16,706 nt of DNA from Lachnospiraceae bacterium (GCA_016297945.1 JAEDFR010000049.1:1-16706), one strand, 5' to 3'. Shown: positions 1 to 7,344, numbered from the stretch's first letter. The notes: generated from the sequence alone by a model not told the origin. Translations and numbers: made by a program.

Positions 1-10
1 ATTTATTAAA

Positions 11-60
11 TGCCCGGTTTCAAAACTCAGACTTCGTCTTCAGACAGTTGAAACCAGGCA
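11..60 (+). terminator. Rho-independent terminator of a gene left of the window
   Basis: A 13-bp stem (TGCCCGGTTTCAA at 11-23, TTGAAACCAGGCA at 48-60, one C-A mismatch) is followed on the plus strand by TTATTTTTG. The flank ATTAAATGCCCGGTTT (5-20) also occurs in the terminator at 7290-7335 on the other strand, where it is on the gene-proximal side. By analogy this copy ends a plus-strand gene lying before base 1. It may also work for the minus-strand gene at 172-882, where the mismatch becomes a G-U pair. Confidence 0.7.
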
Positions 61-171
61 TTATTTTTGTTCGCATTCGCCGCTAAGAAAAGCACAAAAC
101 CTCGTAAAAGTCGGCGAGCAAAGATATATCATTTTCTGCAAGGACGACTTGCCCCCACCAAGAATGTTAAT

Positions 172-882
172 CTACATCAAAACATCTTTAGCTTCTTTTT
201 TCGTTTGTTTTGTATATACCACCAGTTTGTTGGATATATCACAGGTTGCTAAAAGCACATCTTCTATCTTATCCGCACCCTGTCCTTTCATCTGATTTTT
301 AAGCCAGGCCTCATTGTTGCCGGTATGCTTGAGATTATCCCACATGATTTTTCCGTCGATAATCACATTAGCCACCATAAAATCCTGCGCAGGAGAAAGG
401 TTGATATCCGAGGGTGTCAGAGGTCTGTCAGAAGCCTTTTCCAAAAAACTGATTTTACCGTTTCCTTCAAGCACAGCAGTCTGTATCTTACTCAGATCAA
501 AATATCCGGAGATTCTGCATTGCTCCAAAAATTCCGTAACATCAATTTTTGCTTTTTTTAAGTGATTTCTATACAACTCTCCGTTGTGGTATAAAACAAG
601 CGGTTTTCCTTCGATCAGTCTACGTATTATCATAGATTTGGTTCCCAGCCATGAAAAAGCCAGAGTTGCCAGTCCGTAAACAATCATTGCCGTAAGAGGC
701 TGCATGAAATTCTTATCCAAAGCGGTTGCCATTTCTGCAGCAATCGAACCGATTGTAATACTGCTGATATAATCAAACATGCTCATCTGGGACATCTGCC
801 GGTATCCCATCATCTTTGCCAAAATAAAAATGACAAAAAAGGATCCGAGTGACAGTGCAATAATATAAATGATTTCTTTCAT
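172..882 (-). CDS. DUF421 / YetF family membrane protein
   Basis: This 236-residue protein has hydrophobic N-terminal segments (about 4-24, 36-52 and 61-83) followed by a soluble domain from about residue 90. The sequence matches the DUF421/YetF layout: the first helix runs into KMMGYRQMSQMSMFDY, corresponding to the family's K-x-x-G-(K/Y)-R-Q...(F)D(F/Y) segment, then an ITIGSIAAE stretch, then GKPLVLYHNGEL and ISGYFDLSKIQTAVLEGNGK in the cytoplasmic domain. Length is usual for the family (about 200-240). The molecular function of these proteins is poorly known; several Bacillus members are linked to sporulation or stress. The start is an ATG with TGAGGA about 11 nt upstream. It lies downstream of ttcA on the same strand, separated by a 174-bp gap holding a repeat, so it is probably transcribed on its own. 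Confidence 0.88.
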   Translation of the reverse strand: MKEIIYIIALSLGSFFVIFILAKMMGYRQMSQMSMFDYISSITIGSIAAEMATALDKNFMQPLTAMIVYGLATLAFSWLGTKSMIIRRLIEGKPLVLYHNGELYRNHLKKAKIDVTEFLEQCRISGYFDLSKIQTAVLEGNGKISFLEKASDRPLTPSDINLSPAQDFMVANVIIDGKIMWDNLKHTGNNEAWLKNQMKGQGADKIEDVLLATCDISNKLVVYTKQTKKEAKDVLM

Positions 883-942
883 ATTTTTCTGTTTTCCTCA
901 ATTATCATATCTTATCTATAGTTTCACTTACATCATTAATTA

Positions 943-981
943 TGATGTTGGGTTCAAAAGGTATTTTGACCCCATGATACC
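943..981 (+). repeat. Dispersed intergenic repeat, copy A
   Basis: The motif TGATGTTGGGTTCAAAAGG continues as TATTTTGACCCCATGATACC. It is close to an inverted repeat (GGGTTCAAAA / TTTTGACCCC around GGTA). Related copies are at 11443-11476 (same strand) and 15335-15354 (opposite strand). All three lie in gaps immediately 3' of a minus-strand gene. It has no coding potential and probably belongs to a family of short palindromic intergenic repeats. Confidence 0.65.
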
Positions 982-984
982 AAC

Positions 985-1016
985 GGATTGCTGCGCACTT
1001 TGTGCTCTCGCAATCC
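985..1016 (-). terminator. Hairpin downstream of ttcA, possible terminator or part of a repeat
   Basis: GGATTGC (985-991) pairs with GCAATCC (1010-1016), and an inner GCAC/GTGC stem (995-998, 1002-1005) closes a TTT loop. It lies 41 bp past the ttcA stop codon. No T-tract follows on either strand, so it is a weak candidate for intrinsic termination. It directly abuts repeat copy A and may be part of the same element. Confidence 0.4.
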
Positions 1017-1056
1017 TAAGTATAGCATTACAAAAAACAGAAAAAATATACCTTAT

Positions 1057-1914
1057 TTATGATTCATCCAGGGATGTTTCATCATAGTGTTCCAAAAAAT
1101 GATGCTTGATTCCATCCTGTTTATACGCTATCACCGTATTTAAATTCACATTCTCCACGCTCCGGAAAATGTTTTTTTCAATAAATGAACTTTTTTTACT
1201 CAGTTCTTTAATCAATGCTTTGATTTCGGCACGCTTAGAATGCTGCTCATCCGGTGTATCCTTGGCGGTCATCTCTGTAAAACGACAGGCACACTGGATA
1301 AAATGTAAATCATTGTACGCACACCAGTGAATAATATCCGCTTCCCGAATCAGATACATTGGCCGGATTAATTCCATCCCTTCAAAATTTGTACTGTGAA
1401 GTTTGGGCATCATTGTCTGAATCTGTCCACCGTACAACATCCCCATCAGAATGGTTTCAATCACATCATCAAAATGATGTCCGAGTGCAATTTTATTACA
1501 CCCAAGCTCTTTTGCTTTACTATATAAATAACCGCGTCGCATACGGGCACAAAGATAACAGGGCGAATCAATAATATCCACCACCGTTTCAAAAATTTCC
1601 GTTTCAAAAATTGTAATCGGCACATTTAAGATTTTTGCATTATCACAAATTCTGTTTCGGTTTTCCGGGTTATAACCGGGATCCATGACCAAAAACACAA
1701 CTTCAAAATTCTTTTTTCCATGCCTCTCCAACTCCTGAAACAGCTTTGCCAAAAGCATGGAATCTTTTCCGCCGGAAATACAAACCGCAATCTTATCCCC
1801 ATCCTGTATCAGCTCATATTCATTAATAGCCCTCGTAAACGGACGCCAGATTTCTTTCCGAAACTTTTTTACGATACTACGCTCAATTTCACGTGCTCTA
1901 TCATTCTCTATCAT
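1057..1914 (-). CDS. ttcA: tRNA 2-thiocytidine biosynthesis protein TtcA family
   Basis: This is an adenylating PP-loop enzyme expected to thiolate cytidine 32 of tRNA in the cytoplasm. Numbered from the ATG at 1914 (285 residues): the PP-loop SGGKDS is at 47-52; the PCYLC motif gives Cys119 and Cys122; a later CAC gives Cys208 and Cys210. This fits the CxxC plus distal cysteine that hold the 4Fe-4S cluster in E. coli TtcA. GHHFDDVIET at 145-154 is the typical second ATPase motif. Length is slightly under the E. coli enzyme (about 311). A TTG two codons upstream (1920) is an alternative start, with GGGA 4 nt before it; I prefer the ATG. Sulfur for the reaction comes from cysteine, which suits the neighbouring cysteine synthase genes. 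TilS is excluded by the cysteine pattern. Confidence 0.88.
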   Translation of the reverse strand: MIENDRAREIERSIVKKFRKEIWRPFTRAINEYELIQDGDKIAVCISGGKDSMLLAKLFQELERHGKKNFEVVFLVMDPGYNPENRNRICDNAKILNVPITIFETEIFETVVDIIDSPCYLCARMRRGYLYSKAKELGCNKIALGHHFDDVIETILMGMLYGGQIQTMMPKLHSTNFEGMELIRPMYLIREADIIHWCAYNDLHFIQCACRFTEMTAKDTPDEQHSKRAEIKALIKELSKKSSFIEKNIFRSVENVNLNTVIAYKQDGIKHHFLEHYDETSLDES

Positions 1915-1977
1915 ATCCAATATGTCCCATTTATACAGACTGTTTCATCAGCACTGCATCCAAAAATATTGATTTTC

Positions 1978-2010
1978 TATTCTGTGTTTGCTGACAACAA
2001 GCACAGAATA
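1978..2010 (-). terminator. Hairpin between the cysK paralogue and ttcA
   Basis: TATTCTGTG (1978-1986) pairs with CACAGAATA (2002-2010), a 9-bp stem just after the stop codon of the upstream gene at 2016. The minus-strand sequence beyond the stem is GAAAATCAATATTTTTGG, so the T-run is displaced and termination may be partial, allowing read-through into ttcA. Confidence 0.45.
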
Positions 2011-2015
2011 TTCTT

Positions 2016-2945
2016 CTATTCTTCAAATAAGGGAGTAGAAAAATAACGCTCTGCCGTATCCGGCAAAATCGTAACAACCGTCTTGCCTTCTCCTAACTTT
2101 TCAGCAAGCTTTAATGCAGCGGCCACATTAGTTCCGCTGGATATTCCGCACATAATTCCTTCCACTCTGGCTAAATCTTTTGCCGTCTGCAAAGCTTCCT
2201 CATCGGTCACGATATAAATATCCGAATAGATATTCTGATTCAGAATATCGGGAATAATACCGTCTCCAATTCCCATCTGCAGATGCGTTCCGATATTGCC
2301 ACCTGCTAAAATCGCTGCATTTTCCGGTTCGACCGCCCAAATTTCAATATCGGGATTTTGTGCCTTTAGGGTTTCGCCGATGCCGGTAATAGTTCCTCCG
2401 GTTCCAATCCCGGAACAGAAACCGTGAATCGGTCCTGCTACCTGTTCCATAATTTCCAATGCTGTATGGTTTTTGTGAGCCAGTACATTATTAGGATTCT
2501 CAAACTGTTGCGGCACAAAAACATTGGGATTTTCTTTTGCCATCCTGAGTGCAGTCTGAAGACACTCATCAATACAGGCACCGATATCACCTGCATCATG
2601 AATCAGAATCACATCTGCCCCATAATGTTTTACCAGCTTTCGACGTTCCTCACTGACCGAATCAGGCATAATGATAATGGTCTTATATCCTCTGACCGCA
2701 CCGACAAGCGCCAGACCAATCCCCTGATTGCCGCTTGTAGGCTCCACAATAATCGTATCCTGATTGATTTTTCCTTCCTTTTCGGCTTTTCGTATCATAT
2801 TGTAAGCAGTTCTTGTTTTAATAGATCCACCAACATTCAGTCCTTCAAACTTTACCAGTATCTCTGCATTTCCCGGCTTATTCAATTTATTCAGGCGAAG
2901 CATCGGCGTGTGACCGATTGCCTCTAAGACATTATCGTAAATCAT
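2016..2945 (-). CDS. Divergent cysteine synthase-family PLP enzyme
   Basis: This is a fold-type II PLP enzyme of 309 residues, the usual CysK length. Lys43 in GGSIKTR is the expected Schiff-base lysine, and GTGGT at 181-185 is the phosphate-binding loop. GISSGT near the C-terminus matches the serine that contacts the PLP ring nitrogen. Several substrate-contact motifs differ from the canonical CysK at 11474-12412: NPAGSVKDR is NVGGSIKTR, SGNTG is SGNQG (residues 71-75), and TTGPEI is HTALEI (160-165). It may therefore use a different acyl-serine, or run as a cysteine lyase, cystathionine or lanthionine-type synthase. The start has GAGGACACTT before the ATG. It sits downstream of metY but behind a strong terminator. 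No copy of the GTTATAG operator was found upstream. The fold is certain; the exact reaction is not. Confidence 0.85.
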   Translation of the reverse strand: MIYDNVLEAIGHTPMLRLNKLNKPGNAEILVKFEGLNVGGSIKTRTAYNMIRKAEKEGKINQDTIIVEPTSGNQGIGLALVGAVRGYKTIIIMPDSVSEERRKLVKHYGADVILIHDAGDIGACIDECLQTALRMAKENPNVFVPQQFENPNNVLAHKNHTALEIMEQVAGPIHGFCSGIGTGGTITGIGETLKAQNPDIEIWAVEPENAAILAGGNIGTHLQMGIGDGIIPDILNQNIYSDIYIVTDEEALQTAKDLARVEGIMCGISSGTNVAAALKLAEKLGEGKTVVTILPDTAERYFSTPLFEE

Positions 2946-3038
2946 AAGTGTCCTCTTTCTTCATTTCCTCTTATATTGATAGTTTATGCAAGGCAAAATG
3001 AAACGCTCTGCGCTTTTTTCCATCATAACCGCAATAAA

Positions 3039-3069
3039 ACAGACTGCTCTTATTATAAAAGCAGTCTGT
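3039..3069 (-). terminator. Rho-independent terminator of metY
   Basis: ACAGACTGCT (3039-3048) and AGCAGTCTGT (3060-3069) form a 10-bp stem, extended by TTAT/ATAA after one mismatch. On the minus strand the stem is followed by TTTTATTG. It lies 51 bp after the metY stop codon. Confidence 0.85.
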
Positions 3070-3120
3070 CATTTTCGCAAGCTTTCCGAAACGGAAACGC
3101 ATTATTAATTTCTATTCTGT

Positions 3121-4431
3121 CTATGATTCAAGTGCTTTAAAAGCCTCAGCCAAATCCTCTATGATGTCATCGATATGTTCGGTACCGATTGAAAGACGAA
3201 TCGTATTGGGTTTAATACCCTGATCTAAAAGCTCTGCCCCATTGCACTCGGAATGTGTCGTGGATGCCGGATGGATTGCCAGAGATTTCACATCTGCAAC
3301 ATTGGCGAGTAATGAGAACAACTCAAGATTATCAATAAACGCCTGTGCTTTCTTGGCATCACCTTTGATTTCAAATGTAAAGATAGAACCACCACCGTTA
3401 GGGAAGTACTTCTTGTACAGTCTCTGTTGTTCGGGATCTGTGGATAAAGACGGATGATTCACTTTCTCAACCTGCGGCTGCTCGCTTAAAAACTTCGCAA
3501 CCTTTAATGCATTTTCCACATGTCTTTCCACTCTTAAGGATAAAGTTTCCAGTCCCTGTAAGAATATAAATGCATGAACAGGCGATAAGGTTGAACCGGT
3601 ATCTCTCAGTAAAATAGCCCGAATGTATGTTGCAAAGGCTGCGGGTGCTGCATCCCTTGCAAAGCTTACTCCATGATAAGAAACATTAGGCTCTGTTAAC
3701 CAAGGAAACTTACCGCTTGCAATCCAGTCAAATTTTCCGGAGTCTACAACAACACCACCAATGGTTGTTCCGTGTCCGCCGATGAATTTAGTGGCAGAAT
3801 GCACTACAATATCCGCGCCATATTCAATCGGTCGAACCAGATAAGGTGTTGCAAATGTATTATCAACAATCAACGGAATTTTATGTGCGTGTGCAATACC
3901 GGCGATTTTTTCAATATCTACCACTTCTGAATTAGGATTTCCTAAAGTTTCTATTTCGATTGCTTTTGTATTTTCTTTGATAGCTGCTTCAATAGCATCA
4001 TAATCAAACGGATCTACAAATGTTGATTCGATACCATAATCCGGCAAGGTGTGTGCCAGTAAGTTATAGGTACCTCCATAGATATTTTTTGCAGCTACAA
4101 TGTGATCTCCCGCATGAGCAACTGTCTGTAATGCATAAGTTAAAGCTGCTGCACCTGAGCTTACCGCAATTGCGGCTACACCACCTTCTAACGCTGCAAT
4201 TCTGCTTTCAAAAACACTCTGTGTCGGATTGGTCAGACGACCATAAATATTACCTGCATCCCGAAGGCCAAAACGGTCTGCCGCATGTTCACTGTTATGG
4301 AACACATAAGATGAGGTTAAATAAATCGGAACTGCTCTTGCATCCGTAACCGGATCGGGACTTTCCTGACCTACATGTAACTGCTTTGTTTCAAATTTCA
4401 ATTCTCTTTCTGCTCTTGTTTTCTTTGCCAT
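3121..4431 (-). CDS. metY: O-acetylhomoserine sulfhydrylase (O-acetylhomoserine aminocarboxypropyltransferase)
   Basis: This 436-residue fold-type I PLP enzyme of the Cys/Met metabolism family makes homocysteine from O-acetylhomoserine and sulfide, the direct sulfhydrylation route to methionine. Visible features are FETKQLHVGQ near the N-terminus, IYGRLTNPT (62-70) with the phosphate-contact Tyr/Arg pair, VDNTFATP with Asp190 for the PLP nitrogen, and HSATKFIGGHG with Lys215 as the PLP lysine. Length (about 430) and GGVVVD after the lysine fit MetY better than cystathionine gamma-synthase or beta-lyase (about 380-400). The ATG at 4431 has only a weak AGGT at spacing 9. Upstream are a recognisable promoter, a leader hairpin and the GTTATAG-N7-CTATAAC operator, so it is probably activated by the LysR protein at 15368-16279. 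A strong terminator follows, so it is likely monocistronic unless the ZIP gene reads in. Confidence 0.93.
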   Translation of the reverse strand: MAKKTRAERELKFETKQLHVGQESPDPVTDARAVPIYLTSSYVFHNSEHAADRFGLRDAGNIYGRLTNPTQSVFESRIAALEGGVAAIAVSSGAAALTYALQTVAHAGDHIVAAKNIYGGTYNLLAHTLPDYGIESTFVDPFDYDAIEAAIKENTKAIEIETLGNPNSEVVDIEKIAGIAHAHKIPLIVDNTFATPYLVRPIEYGADIVVHSATKFIGGHGTTIGGVVVDSGKFDWIASGKFPWLTEPNVSYHGVSFARDAAPAAFATYIRAILLRDTGSTLSPVHAFIFLQGLETLSLRVERHVENALKVAKFLSEQPQVEKVNHPSLSTDPEQQRLYKKYFPNGGGSIFTFEIKGDAKKAQAFIDNLELFSLLANVADVKSLAIHPASTTHSECNGAELLDQGIKPNTIRLSIGTEHIDDIIEDLAEAFKALES

Positions 4432-4480
4432 TTTCTTATACCTGATTGCGACGGTGCCGCTTCCTTTCTTTTGCTTTGTT

Positions 4481-4510
4481 CAACCAATAGCCGTTTCCAT
4501 TTATTGGTTG
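4481..4510 (-). promoter_or_regulatory. Hairpin in the metY 5' leader
   Basis: CAACCAATA (4481-4489) and TATTGGTTG (4502-4510) form a perfect 9-bp stem with a 12-nt loop, within the predicted metY leader and about 50 nt before its start codon. The loop contains an ATG that opens a 6-codon frame (METAIG, stop) ending in the stem. No T-run follows, so it is not an intrinsic terminator. No SAM riboswitch or T-box consensus was recognised here. Confidence 0.45.
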
Positions 4511-4528
4511 TTTTCTGTTGATAGTGTT

Positions 4529-4557
4529 ATCATAGCATTCCCGTCTGCTTTTGTATA
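4529..4557 (-). promoter_or_regulatory. Predicted metY promoter
   Basis: On the minus strand TATACA (4552-4557) and TATGAT (4529-4534) are separated by exactly 17 bp. The -35 box matches TTGACA at 4 of 6 positions, as expected for an activator-dependent promoter. The predicted start is near 4522, which puts the palindromic operator (centre 4588) at about -66. Confidence 0.6.
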
Positions 4558-4577
4558 ATACTCTAATTCGATATCTG

Positions 4578-4598
4578 GTTATAGTCTGTCTCTATAAC
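4578..4598. promoter_or_regulatory. Palindromic LysR-type operator upstream of metY (box 1)
   Basis: GTTATAG (4578-4584), seven bases, then CTATAAC (4592-4598): a perfect inverted repeat with a T-N11-A core. The same 14 fixed bases recur at 12673-12693 and 16366-16386. It begins 4 bp after the ZIP gene stop codon and is centred about -66 from the predicted metY start, the usual activator position for LysR-type regulators. Confidence 0.8.
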
Positions 4599-4601
4599 TT
4601 G

Positions 4602-5384
4602 TTATCCTAATGCAACATCCAAAATCATCATCAGGGAAAAGCCAAGCATAAATGTAATGGTTCCAAGATTGGAGTGCCGTCCTTCGGACATTTCCGGAAT
4701 CAGTTCTTCCACAACAACATATAACATGGCTCCTGCAGCAAAGCTTAATAGATATGGTAAAAAAGGAATAATAACGGATGCCAGTAAAATGGTAAGCAAT
4801 CCTGCTACCGGTTCTACAATACCGGATAAAATCCCCTGTAAACAAGCCTTAAACTTCGACATTCCGTTTGCACGAAGCGGCATGGAAATAATCGCACCCT
4901 CCGGAAAATTCTGAATGGCAATTCCCAATGCCAAAGCAAGTGCAGCCGATGCCGATATCGATACATTACCGGTCAGCCAGCCTGCATAGACAACGCCAAC
5001 CGCCATTCCTTCCGGAATATTATGTAATACAACCGCTAAAACCAACATCGTTGTCTTTTTCATCGAACACTTCGGACCTTCCACCGATTCATCCAGATGC
5101 ATATGCGGTGTCACCTGATCAAGTATCAGTAAAAAGAGCATTCCAAGACAAAATCCGACTACTGCAGGTACAAAAGCCAGTCTCCCCATATTTTCTTGTG
5201 CCTGATCCATGGCCGGTATCAACAAACTCCACACCGAAGCCGCAACCATAACCCCTGCCGCAAATCCGGTCAGAGACTTTTGTACTTCTTCTTTCATTTC
5301 ATTCTTCATGAATAAAACCAATGCAGAACCCAGTGAAGTTCCCAAAAACGGCAATAATAATCCTTGTGCTATCATCCAGTTCAT
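4602..5384 (-). CDS. ZIP family divalent metal transporter
   Basis: This is an integral membrane transporter, probably importing zinc, iron or manganese; the metal cannot be told from sequence. Numbered from the ATG at 5384 (260 residues), it has about eight hydrophobic segments. HNIPEGMAVG at 121-130 is the signature of the fourth helix (His121, Asn122, Glu125), and QNFPEGAIISMPL at 158-170 is that of the fifth (Asn159, Glu162). A short His/acid-rich loop (TPHMHLDESVEG) lies between the third and fourth helices. The frame extends to a GTG at 5393, but that GTG is part of the Shine-Dalgarno GGAGGTGAT, which is correctly spaced for the ATG at 5384. No terminator is visible before metY. It belongs to the ZupT/GufA-like branch by length and motifs. 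Confidence 0.9.
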   Translation of the reverse strand: MNWMIAQGLLLPFLGTSLGSALVLFMKNEMKEEVQKSLTGFAAGVMVAASVWSLLIPAMDQAQENMGRLAFVPAVVGFCLGMLFLLILDQVTPHMHLDESVEGPKCSMKKTTMLVLAVVLHNIPEGMAVGVVYAGWLTGNVSISASAALALALGIAIQNFPEGAIISMPLRANGMSKFKACLQGILSGIVEPVAGLLTILLASVIIPFLPYLLSFAAGAMLYVVVEELIPEMSEGRHSNLGTITFMLGFSLMMILDVALG

Positions 5385-5437
5385 TTCAATCACCTCCGGT
5401 TTGTTTCAACTAACCCAATCATAATCTATCATAATTT

Positions 5438-5467
5438 CTTTTATTTTTCAAATGAAAAAAACGTCAA
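5438..5467 (-). promoter_or_regulatory. Candidate promoter of the ZIP transporter gene
   Basis: On the minus strand TTGACG (5462-5467) and TAAAAG (5438-5443) are 18 bp apart. Both boxes deviate from consensus, and the region is very AT-rich, so other choices exist. It is back to back with the suf promoter. Confidence 0.35.
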
Positions 5468-5480
5468 CAAACGAAAATGA

Positions 5481-5509
5481 TAGGCATTCCGAATATTTTA
5501 TGATATAGT
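5481..5509 (+). promoter_or_regulatory. Candidate promoter of sufC-sufB
   Basis: TAGGCA (5481-5486) and TATAGT (5504-5509) are separated by 17 bp, each matching consensus at 4-5 of 6 positions. The predicted start near 5516 leaves a leader of about 80 nt before sufC. No clear regulator site was recognised. Confidence 0.4.
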
Positions 5510-5597
5510 AATTATTTAGAAAAGAAATGTCTGAATTGTAAATATTTGGAAATAATAATATTAAGAAGCTATTACCAAAAATTGGAAGGAGCGAAAC

Positions 5598-6332
5598 ATG
5601 CTCGAATTAAAGAATATACACTGGAAAACTCCGGAAGGAGAAGAAATACTAAAAGGGATTGATTTAACGGTTCCCGAAGGAAAACTGACTGTGATCACCG
5701 GTCCGAATGGTGGCGGCAAGACATCCCTTGCCAAAATTATAGCAGGTCTTTATAAAGCTAGCGAAGGAAGCATTCTTTATAATGGAGAAGATATCACGCA
5801 TATGTCGATTACAGACAGGGCAAAAAAAGGGATTGCCTATGCATTTCAGCAACCGGTCCGCTTTAAAGGTCTTTCGGTACGTGATTTATTAGAGCTTGCC
5901 AATGAAGAAAAATTGTCCGACGACAAACTATGCGGCATGCTTGCAACAGTCGGCTTGTGTGCACAGGAATATATCGACCGTGAAGTTGATGCATCCTTAT
6001 CCGGCGGCGAAAGCAAACGAATCGAAATTGCTACTGTTTTAAATCGAAAAGGTGCCGAACTCTTGGTTTTTGATGAACCGGAAGCAGGTATTGATCTTTG
6101 GAGTTTTTCCAATTTGATCTCTGCTTTTGAAACAATCAAGAAAAACGGCAACCGTTCCTTGGTTATTATATCCCATCAGGAACGAATCATGGAAATTGCG
6201 GACTATGTCGCAGTAGTCACCGATGGAAAAATCAACACCTTCGGCCCGAAAGAAGAAATTCTTCCCACAATTTTATCCGGGAACAGACAATGCTCCTGCC
6301 CCATGCATTCCACTACAAAGGAGAGTTTATGA
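5598..6332 (+). CDS. sufC: Fe-S cluster assembly ATPase SufC
   Basis: This cytoplasmic ABC-type ATPase drives conformational change of a SufB/D scaffold during Fe-S cluster assembly. In its 244 residues: Walker A GPNGGGKT at 35-42, Q-loop near YAFQQP (81-86), signature LSGGE at 134-138, Walker B LLVFDE at 155-160 followed by PEAGIDLWS, and switch His193. FDEPEAGID separates SufC from transport ATPases, and there is no membrane partner. The C-terminus carries an unusual CSCPMH (Cys232, Cys234). The start has GGAAGGAG 7 nt upstream. Its stop TGA overlaps the ATG of the next gene, so the two are translationally coupled. No sufD, sufS or sufU is adjacent, resembling the minimal two-gene SUF systems of anaerobes and archaea. 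Confidence 0.93.
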   Translation: MLELKNIHWKTPEGEEILKGIDLTVPEGKLTVITGPNGGGKTSLAKIIAGLYKASEGSILYNGEDITHMSITDRAKKGIAYAFQQPVRFKGLSVRDLLELANEEKLSDDKLCGMLATVGLCAQEYIDREVDASLSGGESKRIEIATVLNRKGAELLVFDEPEAGIDLWSFSNLISAFETIKKNGNRSLVIISHQERIMEIADYVAVVTDGKINTFGPKEEILPTILSGNRQCSCPMHSTTKESL

Positions 6333-7249
6333 TGAATGAAATAACAGAAAAACTCTTAACTGAGATTTCCGACTATAAGGGTGAATTTAAAGGTGCCTAT
6401 AATATTCGTGAAGACAGCGGCTGTGTCGCCAGACAGTCATCCAAACACATCAAAATCACGGCAAAAAAAGACAAACCCGGTATTGAGATTCACATTAGTT
6501 GTAAAGAAGAGCAGGAAACCGTTTATATTCCTGCCTGTATCACGCACAGCGGAATCAGTGATACGGTTTATAACGACTTTATTGTAGAAGACGGTGCCGA
6601 TGTTATCATTGTAGCCGGATGTGGCGTTCATTCTGACGGGAAGGAAGAAGCCCGTCACAATGGTATCCATCGTTTCATCATCGGAAAAGGAGCCAAAGTC
6701 CTTTATAAAGAAAAACACATCGGTACGGGAAACGGAACAGGCGAACGCAATATCGACCCTGTTACGGAAGTGGAAATGGCTGAAGATTCCTATCTGGAAA
6801 TGGATACGATGCAAATCAGTGGCGTCAGTCATTCCCATCGAATCACCAAAGCGAATCTGGCTGCAGGTGCCAAACTGATTATCCGTGAGCGTCTGCTTAC
6901 GGATCACGAAGAAAAAGTCAGTTCCGATTTTGATGTATCCATGAATGGAGATGACAGTGCTGTCGATTTAGTATCCCGTTCGGTAGCCAAAGGTAACTCT
7001 TATCAGGAATATCATTCCGTAATCCGTGGCAACTGTCGTTGTAACGGTCATTCTGAATGTGACGGCATTCTTTCCGGAAATGGTGTCGTCAATGCAGCAC
7101 CGGAGCTTCATGCAAGCAATATTGACGCTTCTTTAATCCACGAGGCTGCCATCGGAAAAATTGCCGGCGAACAGATCATCAAGCTCTGTACACTGGGGCT
7201 GACCGAAGAAGAAGCTGAGCAAAAAATCATTGAAGGATTTTTGAAATAA
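6329..7249 (+). CDS. sufB: SufB/SufD-like Fe-S cluster scaffold
   Basis: This 306-residue protein is the scaffold partner of SufC. It is much shorter than E. coli SufB (about 495) because it lacks most of the N-terminal region. The C-terminal half has the SufB/D beta-helix pattern: CDGILSGNG (244-252), then HASNIDASLIHEAAIGKI with the conserved His271-Glu272, and a final LTEEEAEQKIIEGFL helix. Cysteines at 236, 238 and 244 are candidate ligands. The frame reaches back to 6290, but AAAGGAGAG (6317-6325) points to the ATG at 6329, or 6332 one codon on. It overlaps sufC by 4 bp (ATGA). Symbol by homology; it could equally be called SufD-like or SmsB. Confidence 0.88.
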   Translation: MMNEITEKLLTEISDYKGEFKGAYNIREDSGCVARQSSKHIKITAKKDKPGIEIHISCKEEQETVYIPACITHSGISDTVYNDFIVEDGADVIIVAGCGVHSDGKEEARHNGIHRFIIGKGAKVLYKEKHIGTGNGTGERNIDPVTEVEMAEDSYLEMDTMQISGVSHSHRITKANLAAGAKLIIRERLLTDHEEKVSSDFDVSMNGDDSAVDLVSRSVAKGNSYQEYHSVIRGNCRCNGHSECDGILSGNGVVNAAPELHASNIDASLIHEAAIGKIAGEQIIKLCTLGLTEEEAEQKIIEGFLK

Positions 7250-7289
7250 ACCAATAAGCTTTCTAAACGGCATAGCAAAACAAAAAAGG

Positions 7290-7335
7290 ATGCCCGTTTT
7301 TGCAGTAGAAACAGTTCTTTTGCAAAACCGGGCAT
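7290..7335 (-). terminator. Bidirectional terminator between sufB and the oxidoreductase gene
   Basis: ATGCCCG (7290-7296) pairs with CGGGCAT (7329-7335); after one mismatch TTTTGCA (7298-7304) pairs with TGCAAAA (7321-7327). On the minus strand the stem is followed by CCTTTTTTG, a good T-tract for the gene at 7345-8367. On the plus strand TTTAATAAAA follows, so it may also end sufC-sufB. It shares ATTAAATGCCCGGTTT with the hairpin at 11-60. Confidence 0.85.
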
Positions 7336-7344
7336 TTAATAAAA

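Noticed and set aside
77..117. TCGCCG/CGGCGA pairing as a terminator for the DUF421 gene
   Set aside because: Six-base stem with a 29-base loop and no T-tract on the minus strand.
67..252. Plus-strand 61-codon frame at the left edge
   Set aside because: It overlaps the end of the DUF421 gene, lacks a ribosome site and matches no family I recognise.
4432..4577. SAM riboswitch or T-box upstream of metY
   Set aside because: The leader is only about 90 nt, has one simple hairpin and no T-box or S-box conserved segments.
5385..5393. GTG start of the ZIP transporter at 5393
   Set aside because: The GTG is part of GGAGGTGAT, the Shine-Dalgarno sequence for the ATG at 5384.
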